Source: FEN-33 sp963768775
GTDB lineage: Archaea; Thermoplasmatota; Thermoplasmata; Methanomassiliicoccales; UBA472
Assembly (NCBI GenBank): GCA_963768775.1
Contig: CAVYIY010000005.1
Location: forward strand, 1 to 64,000
Reading direction: 5' to 3'
DNA length: 64,000 bases
Translations under genes and position numbers: made by a program
Shown here: positions 17,225-24,725 of the stretch, in pieces
Layout: each line of letters opens with the position of its first letter
How positions within the stretch are numbered: the first letter of the stretch is position 1
The notes under the pieces: generated by a model
The model's input: the letters and a program-made list of their open reading frames with translations, nothing else
Database searches by the model: none
What the model was told of the DNA's origin: nothing

Positions 17225-17440
17225 TAGTGGTGGGTTTGTCCGAGACCACGCATATATTTAGCTAGATGATGAAAATTGAAAATCAATTCTTCGACATAAG
17301 CAGAGCCAGCTCTACAAACCCTTTACATATTCTTTTTTGAATTCTGTCCGAACATAACAAATAGACAGAGCCAGCATGACGGTTTATCGTTAGAAATTGA
17401 GGGCGAAATCATCCAACTCTTTTGGCGAAGCGCATGACTA
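17225..17440. repeat. Diverged attachment-site-like copy
   Basis: TAGTGGTGGGTTTGTCCGA at 17225-17243 matches the junction at 11593-11611 at 16 of 19 positions. GTCCGAACATAACAAATAGA at 17346-17365 and the sequence to about 17440 align loosely with the body of the 109-bp repeat (CCGAACACAACGAATGGACC onward). A ~100-bp insertion seems to separate the two parts. This is an older copy of the att-associated element. Confidence 0.5.
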
Positions 17441-17460
17441 CTAATTTCTGGAACCGCTGC

Positions 17461-17542
17461 GATTAGATAATGGTTATCGAGGTTCAAATTGCACTCCTCG
17501 CCCACTGTTCGGGGGTATAGTATAGATTCGAAGAACCGGACT
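17461..17542. repeat. Second repeat block, copy B (partner at 7878-7965)
   Basis: Shares GATTAGA, TTATCGAGGTTCAAAT, GGGGTATAG, GATTCGAA and ACCGGACT in the same order and spacing with 7878-7965. It lies right of the diverged att-like copy, as its partner lies right of copy A. Confidence 0.6.
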
Positions 17543-17792
17543 CCACGGCCTTGCCCAGGTGGGCAGCCGGATCACAAACCGTTGTTTTTTTTATCAAAGG
17601 GTGCGGTGAGGTTCGGGCTATGAAACCAAAAAATGATGGTCCAGGGGGGTTCAGAGCGACCACGCTGTCATATTGGACCGTTATGTCGGTCGCGATGATA
17701 GTGTTCTCATCTTCGCTGACTCCTAGATATGTTCGATCAAGGTCTTCTCTTGAGGCATTACTACCAGACGTCGCGCTGACGGTAACACTCAT
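17484..17792 (-). CDS. Unassigned protein coupled to the amidotransferase, 102 aa
   Basis: The ATG at 17792 overlaps the TGA of the amidotransferase gene (ATGA), which supports translation. The first ~65 residues (MSVTVSATSGSNASREDLD onward, with a TDITVQYDSVVALNPPG strand-like stretch) look protein-like. The last ~35 run into the repeat block at 17461-17542 and are probably not original. It may be a truncated gene whose end was replaced at the att-like junction. No family was recognised. Confidence 0.4.
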   Translation of the reverse strand: MSVTVSATSGSNASREDLDRTYLGVSEDENTIIATDITVQYDSVVALNPPGPSFFGFIARTSPHPLIKKTTVCDPAAHLGKAVESGSSNLYYTPEQWARSAI

Positions 17793-18424
17793 GGAGCTTC
17801 CATTGCCACAACCCGGTCAACAAGTGCCCGGGCGAGTCGCTGCGAGGAGAGGAGTTTTGCCAAGTTCTCCTCGTTGCGTGTCACGGAGACTTTAGGATCC
17901 CTTTCCGTCCAAGAATCGATGATTTCCGCGGTCATCTCGGGATGGAACTGCGTGCCCAGATAGCAAGGCCCCGCGTAGGCCTGACAAAGATCTTTCGGGC
18001 CGCCCCGGACGAGCAGGGACGCCCCCGGGGGCGTCTCGAAGTAATCCTCGTGCCACTCAAAGACCCACGCCGGGCCGGTCGGTGCCCGAACGGCCATCCA
18101 GCCATATTCGCGGCGCTGCAGGTGCTTTACTTGGCCTCCCAAAGCGAGCGTGATCAGCTCGCCGCCCGCACAGACACCCATGACGGGTTTGTGGTTATGG
18201 AGATGCGCCTTGATGACGGCAAGCTCGTCCTCATACCAAGGCATCTCCCGGACCGGACCATCGTAGCCCATGAGGATCAGGAACCGTGCGGCCATCTCCT
18301 CGGGGATATCCTCATTGTGGGCCTGCACAGTTTTGGTGGGGATGCCCTTATCCCGGAACAGCAGCTTGAGGTAACCGGAGCCGCCCCCCACCTGATGCTC
18401 GACAAAGACAGCTGGAGGGGTCAC
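17789..18424 (-). CDS. Class I glutamine amidotransferase-like protein
   Basis: A 211-residue stand-alone GATase1 domain. The nucleophile elbow GVCAGGE puts the catalytic Cys at residue 85. QFHPEMT supplies the catalytic His (161) and Glu (163). It starts with GTG behind GAGGAGGAG, a good ribosome-binding site. Stand-alone members include GMP-synthase-like and gamma-glutamyl-hydrolase-like proteins that release ammonia or hydrolyse glutamyl amides; the substrate here is unknown. It is the first gene of a short minus-strand unit with a coupled 102-residue frame. It is intact within a decayed region. Confidence 0.85.
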   Translation of the reverse strand: MTPPAVFVEHQVGGGSGYLKLLFRDKGIPTKTVQAHNEDIPEEMAARFLILMGYDGPVREMPWYEDELAVIKAHLHNHKPVMGVCAGGELITLALGGQVKHLQRREYGWMAVRAPTGPAWVFEWHEDYFETPPGASLLVRGGPKDLCQAYAGPCYLGTQFHPEMTAEIIDSWTERDPKVSVTRNEENLAKLLSSQRLARALVDRVVAMEAP

Positions 18425-18576
18425 AAGTTTCTACTCCTCCTCTTCAACTTCCTCAAGCAATAAAGCGATACAAACAGTCATAGTAGATCCTGCATGCTCC
18501 ACTTCGCAATTTCGATATATGCCAGTATTTGTAAATAAAGATGATGTTGTTAATATTATCTGGCCCTGACGCTAAT

Positions 18577-19586
18577 CTAATTCCCTGACTTGAACGAAAT
18601 CCGAGCCAGCATCCTGACGTTGTGCGCGGCGATCTTCGAACGAACCTCATTTTTCCTGCCCGTTAATGAACGGCATTTTATTCGGTGGCCGAACCGGCCA
18701 CCGATCATGCTGAACGCCGTCTCAGCATGATTGCGCTTGCCGTACAGCGTAGCAGCGCGGTTAGGCCAGTGCTGCCAGAACGAGGCCAGCTTCTGATACA
18801 ACGTCTCCGGCTTCGCGAAATGCCGAGTGTTCTTCTTGATGCCGTGGAGCGGCGTCGCTCCATGCTGCCTGACCGCCACCAGACAGTCGTTGCCAAAGTA
18901 GGCGGAGTCGGCCAGACTCCGCTTCGGGAAGACGTTGTTCGGTTGTCCGTTCCACACTTCAGAGAACACCTAGCTCTCATGCACGTTTGATTCAGTGAGC
19001 TGGTAGCTCAGAACGATGAACGAATCGACCTCGATCGCCGCATGCGTCTTTACCCCGTCATGCGTCGCTTTCAGGCCGTGGTCCACCTCACGCCACGGCC
19101 GCTTGCGGCCGGAGAAGCCGGTGGCGTCGGTCGCCACCACGACGTCGCGTCGCCGCAGCGACGCCACGACGAAGTCGTGGAAGCGATGTCAGATAGTCTC
19201 CATCTGGCTGAGCAGTTCTTGCGGCTCAGCACGGTGTGATGAGGAACGCAATCCAGAACGAAGTACCCTCGGAGCAGCTCCAGGAGACCTTGGAGCTGCC
19301 GGAAGGTAGCGTTGAAGAGCTGGCGAACCAGGAACGCTATCATCAAGTCCCTCTCACGTACCGGCGGTCGGCCGGTGCACTTCTGGCGTTGCCAGAATTG
19401 GAACGCATCGGTCAGTTCTTTGATGCGTTGCATCGTCAGATGAATGTCCCTCGAGAGCCAGCGGCTGTATCGAGCTGCGCATGATGCGAACTGGTCGCGG
19501 AGCGACCAAGATTCGATCAAGGACTGTCTGGAAAATCTGAATACTTCATCGTCTAGGAGGATGTCGGTGGCGTTCATCTTGTGCAC
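18577..19586 (-). pseudogene. IS5/IS4-type DDE transposase, inactivated insertion sequence
   Basis: Three consecutive minus frames make one transposase of about 335 residues. The N-terminal part runs from the ATG at 19586 to about 19200. The middle frame contains VVVATDATGFSGRK with the first catalytic Asp. The last frame contains SLADSAYFGND (second Asp) and HAETAFSMIGGRFGHR (the Glu of the DDE triad). A frameshift near 19200 and a TAG at 18968-18970 (NVHES*VFSEV) disrupt it. No terminal inverted repeats or target duplication could be picked out by eye. Base composition is more GC-rich than the flanks, consistent with a late arrival. Confidence 0.75.
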
Positions 19587-19911
19587 CTTGCTTGAACAAC
19601 TGGATATATAAGATGCGTCACCTTAAATCTTCCTATTAAATTTTAACAGAATGATAATAATTGGAGAAATCGGACCCCTTTGAGAACTCAGAGGAGTTTA
19701 GCGTCAAAACCAAGGATGAATAAGTAACGAGTTTCATTCTGAGATTAATGATAGGCTTTTCATAAAGAATTAGGGATTTTCTATTTATAAGTTAAGGGCG
19801 TTAAGGATTTGTTTTTGCATATAGCCAGGTTGAATGATTGGGGCGGCTTCACCTCTTGCCCTGATTAATCCTCCTGAACTGAATGCGAACAAGCCTCGAA
19901 TGGGATAACTG
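19587..19911. promoter_or_regulatory. Gap with a TATA-type promoter block
   Basis: No gene. AATTAGGGATTTTCTAT at 19768-19784, followed by TTATAA, is identical over 17 bp to the promoter region of the fasciclin gene (21163-21179). It is the probable promoter of the coupled small genes at 19912-20237, although it leaves a long ~110-nt leader. Confidence 0.5.
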
Positions 19912-20148
19912 ATGAATGAACTAGCGAATGCCTTCAAAGGGATTAATGTTCGATTTAGAGACCTTGTGCATTCTGAAAGAGATTGTGCTATGGTTATCAA
20001 ACGATTCGAGTCGGCTTCGCATATTCTTCCCCAAAACGAGTGGCAAATCAGGTATTCCCAGATAAGGCATGGAGTCGCACGTAATCTCATACCGCGGGAT
20101 TGCGTGCGATTTCGAAATTTTTTGTACGCAGAGAGAGTGTTGAAATGA
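19912..20148 (+). CDS. Uncharacterised 78-aa protein, coupled to a membrane peptide
   Basis: The ATG at 19912 gives a frame of 78 residues, mixed charged and aromatic (NVRFRDLVHSERDCAMVIKR), without membrane segments and with several arginines in the C-terminal third. Its TGA overlaps the ATG of the next frame (ATGA, 20145-20148), suggesting a translationally coupled pair. Another in-frame ATG at 19915 is not distinguishable. No family was recognised. Confidence 0.45.
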   Translation: MNELANAFKGINVRFRDLVHSERDCAMVIKRFESASHILPQNEWQIRYSQIRHGVARNLIPRDCVRFRNFLYAERVLK

Positions 20149-20237
20149 CAAAGGAAGGAAGAAAGTCATTGTATATGGTAATCGGAGCCGCATTTGCCAC
20201 AGTGATTACCGCAGCTATTGGGTATATGGTCGGTTAA
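20145..20237 (+). CDS. 30-residue single-helix membrane peptide
   Basis: The frame MTKEGRKSLYMVIGAAFATV continues to AAIGYMVG and TAA. It has a basic N-terminus and one hydrophobic helix of about 20 residues with small-residue (GxxxA-like) faces. The ATG overlaps the stop of the preceding gene, and AAGGAAGGAAG just inside the start is purine-rich. The layout of a soluble ~80-aa protein plus a tiny membrane peptide could be a regulator-effector or toxin-antitoxin arrangement, but nothing in the sequence proves it. Confidence 0.5.
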   Translation: MTKEGRKSLYMVIGAAFATVITAAIGYMVG

Positions 20238-20275
20238 TCTCGTAAAGAGCTGATAAACTCCTTTCATTCCTTTTC

Positions 20276-20953
20276 TTATACCTGGCCCTTACGTAAATAG
20301 TACTCCGCTGTCTTTTTTTCCGCGCGCCTTAGCAGCTCAGATAAGGTGGGTGGGGTGATATTCATTCTCCTTGCCATCTCGTTCGCTGTTATGCGGCGGG
20401 GAAAATCAAAATAGCCGAATTCAAGGGCTTTCTGCATTACGAAGAGTTCCCTTTTCGTGAGTTTGCCAGCGGACTCAGCTCTTCGTTTCCCTGCCAACTC
20501 GACTTCGCACCCGACTTCTTTCAGATTCTCCATGATTTCCCGGAGGGTTTCCACTCCCGGTGTGAAAAGACGCCATTCTATCGCTTCAGGAAGGACAGTC
20601 GCATCGCGGAGGTAGCAATCCGATTTCAAGATCGTCAAACAAGTAGTCCATTCTTTGGCGACAACCGACACAATGATTTTTCCATCCTCGGCATGAGTAA
20701 GGTGCACTCGTAGCAGATCATTTCGTGAGCGCAATTTCCTTATAATTCTGTCCGCATCTTCGGCTTTAGCACTTATCTCGATTAGTCCTTGCGCACCTCC
20801 CTCGCCGAATGGGGTGCAATCATGGACTTTGATTATTGCATCGAATCCTGATGCAAAATCAATTAGCCAGCTACTCGCAGGCTTGACCCTCAACAATACC
20901 TCAAGCATTAGTCTTCTATCAGATAAAGGAATAATCACATTTAATATAGCCAC
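20276..20953 (-). CDS. HTH_10 (bacterio-opsin activator-type) transcription regulator
   Basis: 225 residues. The N-terminal ~150 form an alpha/beta sensor-like domain. The C-terminal ~55 are the HTH_10 domain: LTKRELFVMQKALEFGYFDFPRRITANEMARRMNITPPTLSELLRRAEKK-type sequence at about residues 163-216, with the FGYFDFPRRI and STLSELLRRAE-like features of the family. Such regulators are abundant in haloarchaea and Thermoplasmata. It is convergent with the small coupled genes and divergent from the fasciclin gene, so it could control either. The gene is intact. Confidence 0.85.
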   Translation of the reverse strand: MAILNVIIPLSDRRLMLEVLLRVKPASSWLIDFASGFDAIIKVHDCTPFGEGGAQGLIEISAKAEDADRIIRKLRSRNDLLRVHLTHAEDGKIIVSVVAKEWTTCLTILKSDCYLRDATVLPEAIEWRLFTPGVETLREIMENLKEVGCEVELAGKRRAESAGKLTKRELFVMQKALEFGYFDFPRRITANEMARRMNITPPTLSELLRRAEKKTAEYYLRKGQV

Positions 20954-21226
20954 TCGGATCCTTCAATGCGCCATCTCTCTTCAATCACCTTATGATTCCC
21001 TAAGGCAATCGGATTTGTGGAGTCGCGCCGTCCTGGCTGATTAGGAGGTCCAGGATTTAGGGCCTTTCGCCAAATTGAAATAAGGGTATCAATTGTTTCG
21101 TCGTTCATATCTCTCATTTTATTGATGTTTTATGATACGAACCGCCCCTTTTCTTCTCTGAAAATTAGGGATTTTCTATATAAGCGTTGAGTCTGCTAGA
21201 ATCGCTGAAATCTGGAGATTGAGTCC
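20954..21226 (+). promoter_or_regulatory. Divergent upstream region with fasciclin promoter
   Basis: AATTAGGGATTTTCTATATAAGC at 21163-21185 contains a TATA box (CTATATAAG) about 45-50 nt before the ATG at 21227. The first 17 bases are identical to 19768-19784. No gene is seen between 20954 and 21160. Confidence 0.6.
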
Positions 21227-21637
21227 ATGCCAGACATAGTGGAGTTAGCAATATCAGGGAATTTCACGAAATTGGTTGCAGCTGTGACGGCGGCGGGTCT
21301 TGTTGACACTCTGAAGGGTCCCGGACCATTCACAATCTTCGCGCCGACAGATGATGCGTTCAATGCCTTACCGTTAGGGATGGAGGATAGGCTATTGAAA
21401 GATGTTCCGAGGTTGAAGAACATACTCCTTTATCACGTTGTCTCCGGGAAGATAACGGGCCAAGAAATCGCCAAAATGAATACCGTGAAGACCATCCAGG
21501 GACAAGAGCTTAGGATCGAACCGCCAAAGGGACTCTTTCGTAAGAATGCCAGAGTGAATGGAACGAATATTATAAAAACGATTGATGCGAGCAATGGCGT
21601 ATGCCACGTCATAGAGGACGTTCTATTCCCGAAGTAG
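21227..21637 (+). CDS. Fasciclin (FAS1) domain protein
   Basis: A 136-residue single FAS1 domain without a signal peptide or anchor. Motifs are FTKLVAAVTAAGLVDTLKG (first helices), GPFTIFAPTDDAFNALP (conserved H1 box at about residues 36-52), LLYHVVSGKI (the central YH motif) and VIEDVLFPK at the end. FAS1 domains mediate adhesion, or in microbes extracellular interactions; small secreted-type members occur in methanogens and bacteria. The lack of a signal sequence is odd and may mean cytoplasmic location or a missed N-terminus. The gene has its own TATA promoter. Confidence 0.88.
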   Translation: MPDIVELAISGNFTKLVAAVTAAGLVDTLKGPGPFTIFAPTDDAFNALPLGMEDRLLKDVPRLKNILLYHVVSGKITGQEIAKMNTVKTIQGQELRIEPPKGLFRKNARVNGTNIIKTIDASNGVCHVIEDVLFPK

Positions 21638-22248
21638 CTGGGAGAGTCTGAAGGATATGGGGATAAGAGTTGTCATAAGGCTAGTCCAATTATTATCGGC
21701 CTTTTCTCTTTTCCGGACCTGCTGCAGTGATAATCCATTAGATTACGTTTCAACCTCAATGACACTCTTCCCAGGTGCTTTGAGCTGAAACTCCTACTTC
21801 CTTATCTTTTAAGATTGATTCGACTAACTAATACAATAATCCCGCAAATCAATAAGAAGGAAGAGGTTTGCATCGAGTCGCTCAAAGAGGACGTTTAGAT
21901 CATAGGCGATGGTCCTCGGTCACGTGGCCACGCAGTACTTCTGATAAGTCATCATCGTCTTGATCATACATATCAATCACAGATGGGGCAATTCACTTTT
22001 GACCTTACCTTCCGTTGGGCCCTTGCAGCTCTCACTTGCAATCGATTTTCCTGAGACTGGATATCTTTGGAACCGAGTGACAACTTCAATCTCCTTCATC
22101 GATTCCGAAGAACCACCGCCAGAAGGTTCCGAGCTGAAGCGAGCGACCTCGTCGATCACTTACAATTCGTGAACATAGTTCAAATGCTCCTTCAGGTTCA
22201 TTGATAATTTCTTAGTCCTCCTTCTCCTGTATAAGCTTAATATTTATC
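21638..22248. other. Long gap without supported gene
   Basis: Short overlapping frames at 21960-22172 on both strands lack a coding pattern, initiation signals and recognisable motifs. Nothing else was seen in this 600-bp AT-rich stretch. Confidence 0.5.
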
Positions 22249-22772
22249 AACAATCCGACCCACCTTGGCCAGTATGCCCCACCCACCTCTCGGTCGCCCC
22301 CTGAATCTGCCTTGCAATCTCCAGCCTCTCCTCTCTTGTCACTTTCAGGAGTTCCTGTCCTTCTTTCAGGACTTGCTCCCGTAGCTTCGCGCTCTCGATG
22401 TTGAAAAGCTACTTCATTTGGATCTATGACTCTACTCTCTGGCCCATACGTCGGTGTATCGATGAAGGGCAGCAGTGAACGAAGTCCAAGGAGTTTTTCT
22501 TGATTCACGATGTAGGAATCCAGTAGTGTTCTAAGCTTCGGGCCAGCCAGATGCCATTTCATCTTCAGCATGCCAACCTGCTCGATGCTCATCTCTCCGC
22601 TTCTGACGGCATCTTCGAAGTTGAGAATCTAGTTATGCAGTTCTTCGACCTGCCGATTCCAGAAGCTGACTTTGACTTCCCTTATCTTGAACCGATAGGC
22701 CAGTCCCGAAATAATGACCGCAACGGAGGCGATGATGATGGAAAGGAAATCCAGTTCGCTAACGTCTGCCAT
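22249..22772 (-). pseudogene. Membrane-anchored coiled protein, interrupted by amber codon and frameshift
   Basis: The ATG at 22772 opens MADVSELDFLSIIIASVAVI, an N-terminal membrane anchor, then RFKIREVKVSFWNRQVEELH. An in-frame TAG at 22629-22631 follows, and the same frame continues FEDAVRSGEMSIEQVGMLKM to about 22400. A slip at a T-run near 22403 moves the rest to another frame that reads helical FNIESAKLREQVLKEGQELL and stops at about 22249. Together this is a ~170-residue protein with one N-terminal helix and a long charged coiled tail. The function is unknown. Confidence 0.5.
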
Positions 22773-22824
22773 CTATCCCTCCAATATCCCTTTGATCTCC
22801 AATGACCTCATCGCGTCTACCTCC

Positions 22825-23040
22825 TCACACTTTCCCCGCCAACCTGTTTTTGCACGTCGACGGTTGGATCGGCCCGCAATACGATTTCACCACACCAATC
22901 ATCTGCAAGGGCTCCAATACGACCGCAGCGTGATTTGGGTTATCTCCTGGGGCGATCACCTCATCGTGCGTCAAATTGTGATCGAATAGGGCATCCAAGA
23001 TGCAGGTTGCTAGCTGGTCGTCGCTCAGATTCCTAATCAC
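22825..23040 (-). CDS. Uncharacterised 71-aa protein
   Basis: The frame from the ATG at 23040 begins MIRNLSDDQLATCILDALFD and continues with helix-like segments to LAGKV. It has a plausible winged-helix-like alternation but no diagnostic motif. It could be a fragment, since neighbouring genes are broken. Confidence is low. Confidence 0.3.
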   Translation of the reverse strand: MIRNLSDDQLATCILDALFDHNLTHDEVIAPGDNPNHAAVVLEPLQMIGVVKSYCGPIQPSTCKNRLAGKV

Positions 23041-23110
23041 ATTTGGCTTACCCGATATTCAATCCCCACCACTGAGGGAATCTAGCTCGTGCTTGGTCAA
23101 ATTGGCTTCC

Positions 23111-23356
23111 TTATGATTCCATGAAGGAGATAAAAGCGGACTGCCAGTCGGCAATCGCATCCTCTCGGATGGTCGGATCGACCCCGCATCCCGGGCACTT
23201 GATCATCCCCTTTAATATCCTCTGGCCGCACTCAGGCACTTCCTGACTACGGTCCAGATCCTTGTGGAAGCTTTCCTCCTCACAACCTTCCTGGGCTGCA
23301 CGTTGTCGACTCGCTTTCTTCGGCAATTTTTTTTCCCTTTGGATATAGAAAGACAA
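23111..23356 (-). CDS. Uncharacterised protein with Cys-rich centre, 81 aa
   Basis: The frame from the ATG at 23356 has a lysine-rich start (MSFYIQREKKLPKKASRQR) and a central ECGQRILKGMIKCPGCG stretch whose cysteines could bind zinc. Translation ends in DWQSAFISFMES. Whether the N-terminal half belongs to the same gene is uncertain. No family was recognised. Confidence 0.35.
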   Translation of the reverse strand: MSFYIQREKKLPKKASRQRAAQEGCEEESFHKDLDRSQEVPECGQRILKGMIKCPGCGVDPTIREDAIADWQSAFISFMES

Positions 23357-23481
23357 GTGGCGGTTAGGCTCACTGGATCTCGGTGGAGCTTGGATTGATT
23401 GGCAATGAGGAGCGGAGGTGCCCGAGCTGGAAGTTGCAATATTTGCTGTATCGAGGATTTTGTGGCAATGATAGAATCTCT

Positions 23482-23750
23482 CTAGCCCGACATCTGCTGC
23501 CTTTTGAGCGTTGCATCGAGCCTTTCTTTCAATCGTCTCATCGCAAAATAGAAATTGAGAACAATTACAAACTCGACGACGACCACTCCAGTATATGCAA
23601 TAGAGACGATAGACAATATCGCAAGATCCAAACCAAATGCATCCGCAGTGACTCCCAATATTCCCATAGCATTACAACATCCACCATCCCTCTCATTGAG
23701 TCGAAGATAGCTGAGGTTTCAATTTCAAACGCATCCTTCAGTTGATCCAT
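23482..23750 (-). pseudogene. Small membrane protein split by a frameshift
   Basis: The ATG at 23750 begins MDQLKDAFEIETSAIFDSMR. After a slip near 23670 the adjoining frame continues GILGVTADAFGLDLAILSIV, then a hydrophobic helix ending VVVVEFVIVLNFYFAMRRL and a basic tail. Joined, it is about 89 residues with one or two membrane helices. The function is unknown. Confidence 0.4.
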
Positions 23751-23813
23751 ATCAGAAATCTGAAAGACTGGAAGCGAATACCATCTATTGGTTAAGCGAG
23801 CCCTTGCCACAGG

Positions 23814-24143
23814 TCACACTGAATTCAGAGAACCGGCCACCACTAGCATGATGGATGATAAGAATAGCGCTTGTCCAAGTAGATCCCTTGGGAGGATTCC
23901 GGATGCCCCTCCACCGATAAGTAGCAGATCTGGATCGATTTCACACGAGGCATTCACGAAATGGAACGCCACCAAGTCGCAGCAACTATGATTTTGTTTT
24001 GATGGTCTGATGTTCTCAGGTTTGGCGTATAGTAGGCATCCCTCAGGAGATACCGATCCTTCCGCCCGCCAGACCATATGTACTTGAATTCCTGGGGGCA
24101 AGGAAAGTCTATCTGGAATCCAAGGGGTTTGCGGCGGAATCAC
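23814..24143 (-). CDS. Doubtful minus-strand frame, 109 aa
   Basis: A proline- and cysteine-containing N-terminal half lies opposite the start of the integrase remnant and is probably a shadow. The C-terminal 40 residues (DLLLIGGGASGILPRDLLGQ followed by a hydrophobic segment) may belong to a real small membrane protein, together with the frames upstream. Listed as low confidence. Confidence 0.2.
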   Translation of the reverse strand: MIPPQTPWIPDRLSLPPGIQVHMVWRAEGSVSPEGCLLYAKPENIRPSKQNHSCCDLVAFHFVNASCEIDPDLLLIGGGASGILPRDLLGQALFLSSIMLVVAGSLNSV

Positions 24144-24517
24144 GGCCTCTTCTCCCTTGTATCTACAAGGGCAAGGTCAAGGAGTATTCAAGCAACAACT
24201 TCCGAGACATCAAGGAGAAAATCGAGGAACGCGCCCATATAGAGTTCAAAATAAAGGACTTTAGGGCAACGTGCGCTCAGATGATAAAGGATAGAAACAA
24301 AGGGCCAGTCGAAATAGCAACCAAACAGCTTAGGCATTCAGGGCCGGACACGACTTATCGCAATTACTCGCAAATACAGAGCGATACGGCCATCGAGGCG
24401 GTAAACAGCTTGTTCCAAGAAGAAGGGACAGCCAGTACTCCGAATCTAGACTTCTTCGAGGAACATCCAGATAGGAAAACATTTTTAATTCCGGGGGAAA
24501 ATATTAGTGCTGGATGA
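24015..24517 (+). pseudogene. Tyrosine recombinase (integrase) C-terminal fragment at tRNA-Pro
   Basis: About 165 residues of the catalytic C-terminus are open without an initiating codon near the left edge. KDFRATCAQMIKDRNKGPVE carries the box II KxxR arrangement of archaeal integrases, and QLRHSGPDTTYRNYSQI has the His and the nucleophile-position Tyr. The box I region is missing. The gene ends TGA 10 bp before the 3' end of tRNA-Pro, the usual place for an integrase at its attachment site. The same 3' end sequence recurs at 7.67-7.72 kb. Confidence 0.75.
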
Positions 24518-24526
24518 GATGAGTGG

Positions 24527-24601
24527 TGGGTCTGCCCGAATTTGAATCGGGGTCTCAAGCTCCCAAAGCTCGTAGGATGGACCAAGCTACCCCACAGACC
24601 C
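24527..24601 (-). tRNA. tRNA-Pro (anticodon TGG)
   Basis: 75 nt without encoded CCA. Acceptor stem GGGTCTG/CAGACCC with discriminator A, D-arm GGGTAGCTTGGTCCATCCT, anticodon loop TTTGGGA giving TGG, and T-arm CCCCGATTCAAATTCGGG. It is intact. Its 3' end (left side) abuts the integrase fragment, and its last ~15 bases recur in the att-like repeats to the left. Confidence 0.93.
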
Positions 24602-24725
24602 ACAGCCCGCGCCCGTTCTCTCAACGTCGCTCAGGCTTTCCGTGAATCGCGCCTCCATATATATTACCGTTCCCCGACTGATATGCACAAGTATTTTCAG
24701 GCGATGACCATTCAATCAGCTTGCC

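Noticed and set aside
18968..22631. In-frame amber codons (18968, 22629) that might encode pyrrolysine in a methanogen relative
   Set aside because: Intact host genes nearby (transglutaminase-like, TPR, UPF0200) end in TAG, and both amber-containing genes also have other lesions, so decay is simpler. No pyl genes are in the window.
24542..24725. Plus-strand reading frame across the tRNA-Pro as N-terminus of the transglutaminase-like protein
   Set aside because: It is the complement of a tRNA gene, and a real signal peptide starts at 24726 in another frame.
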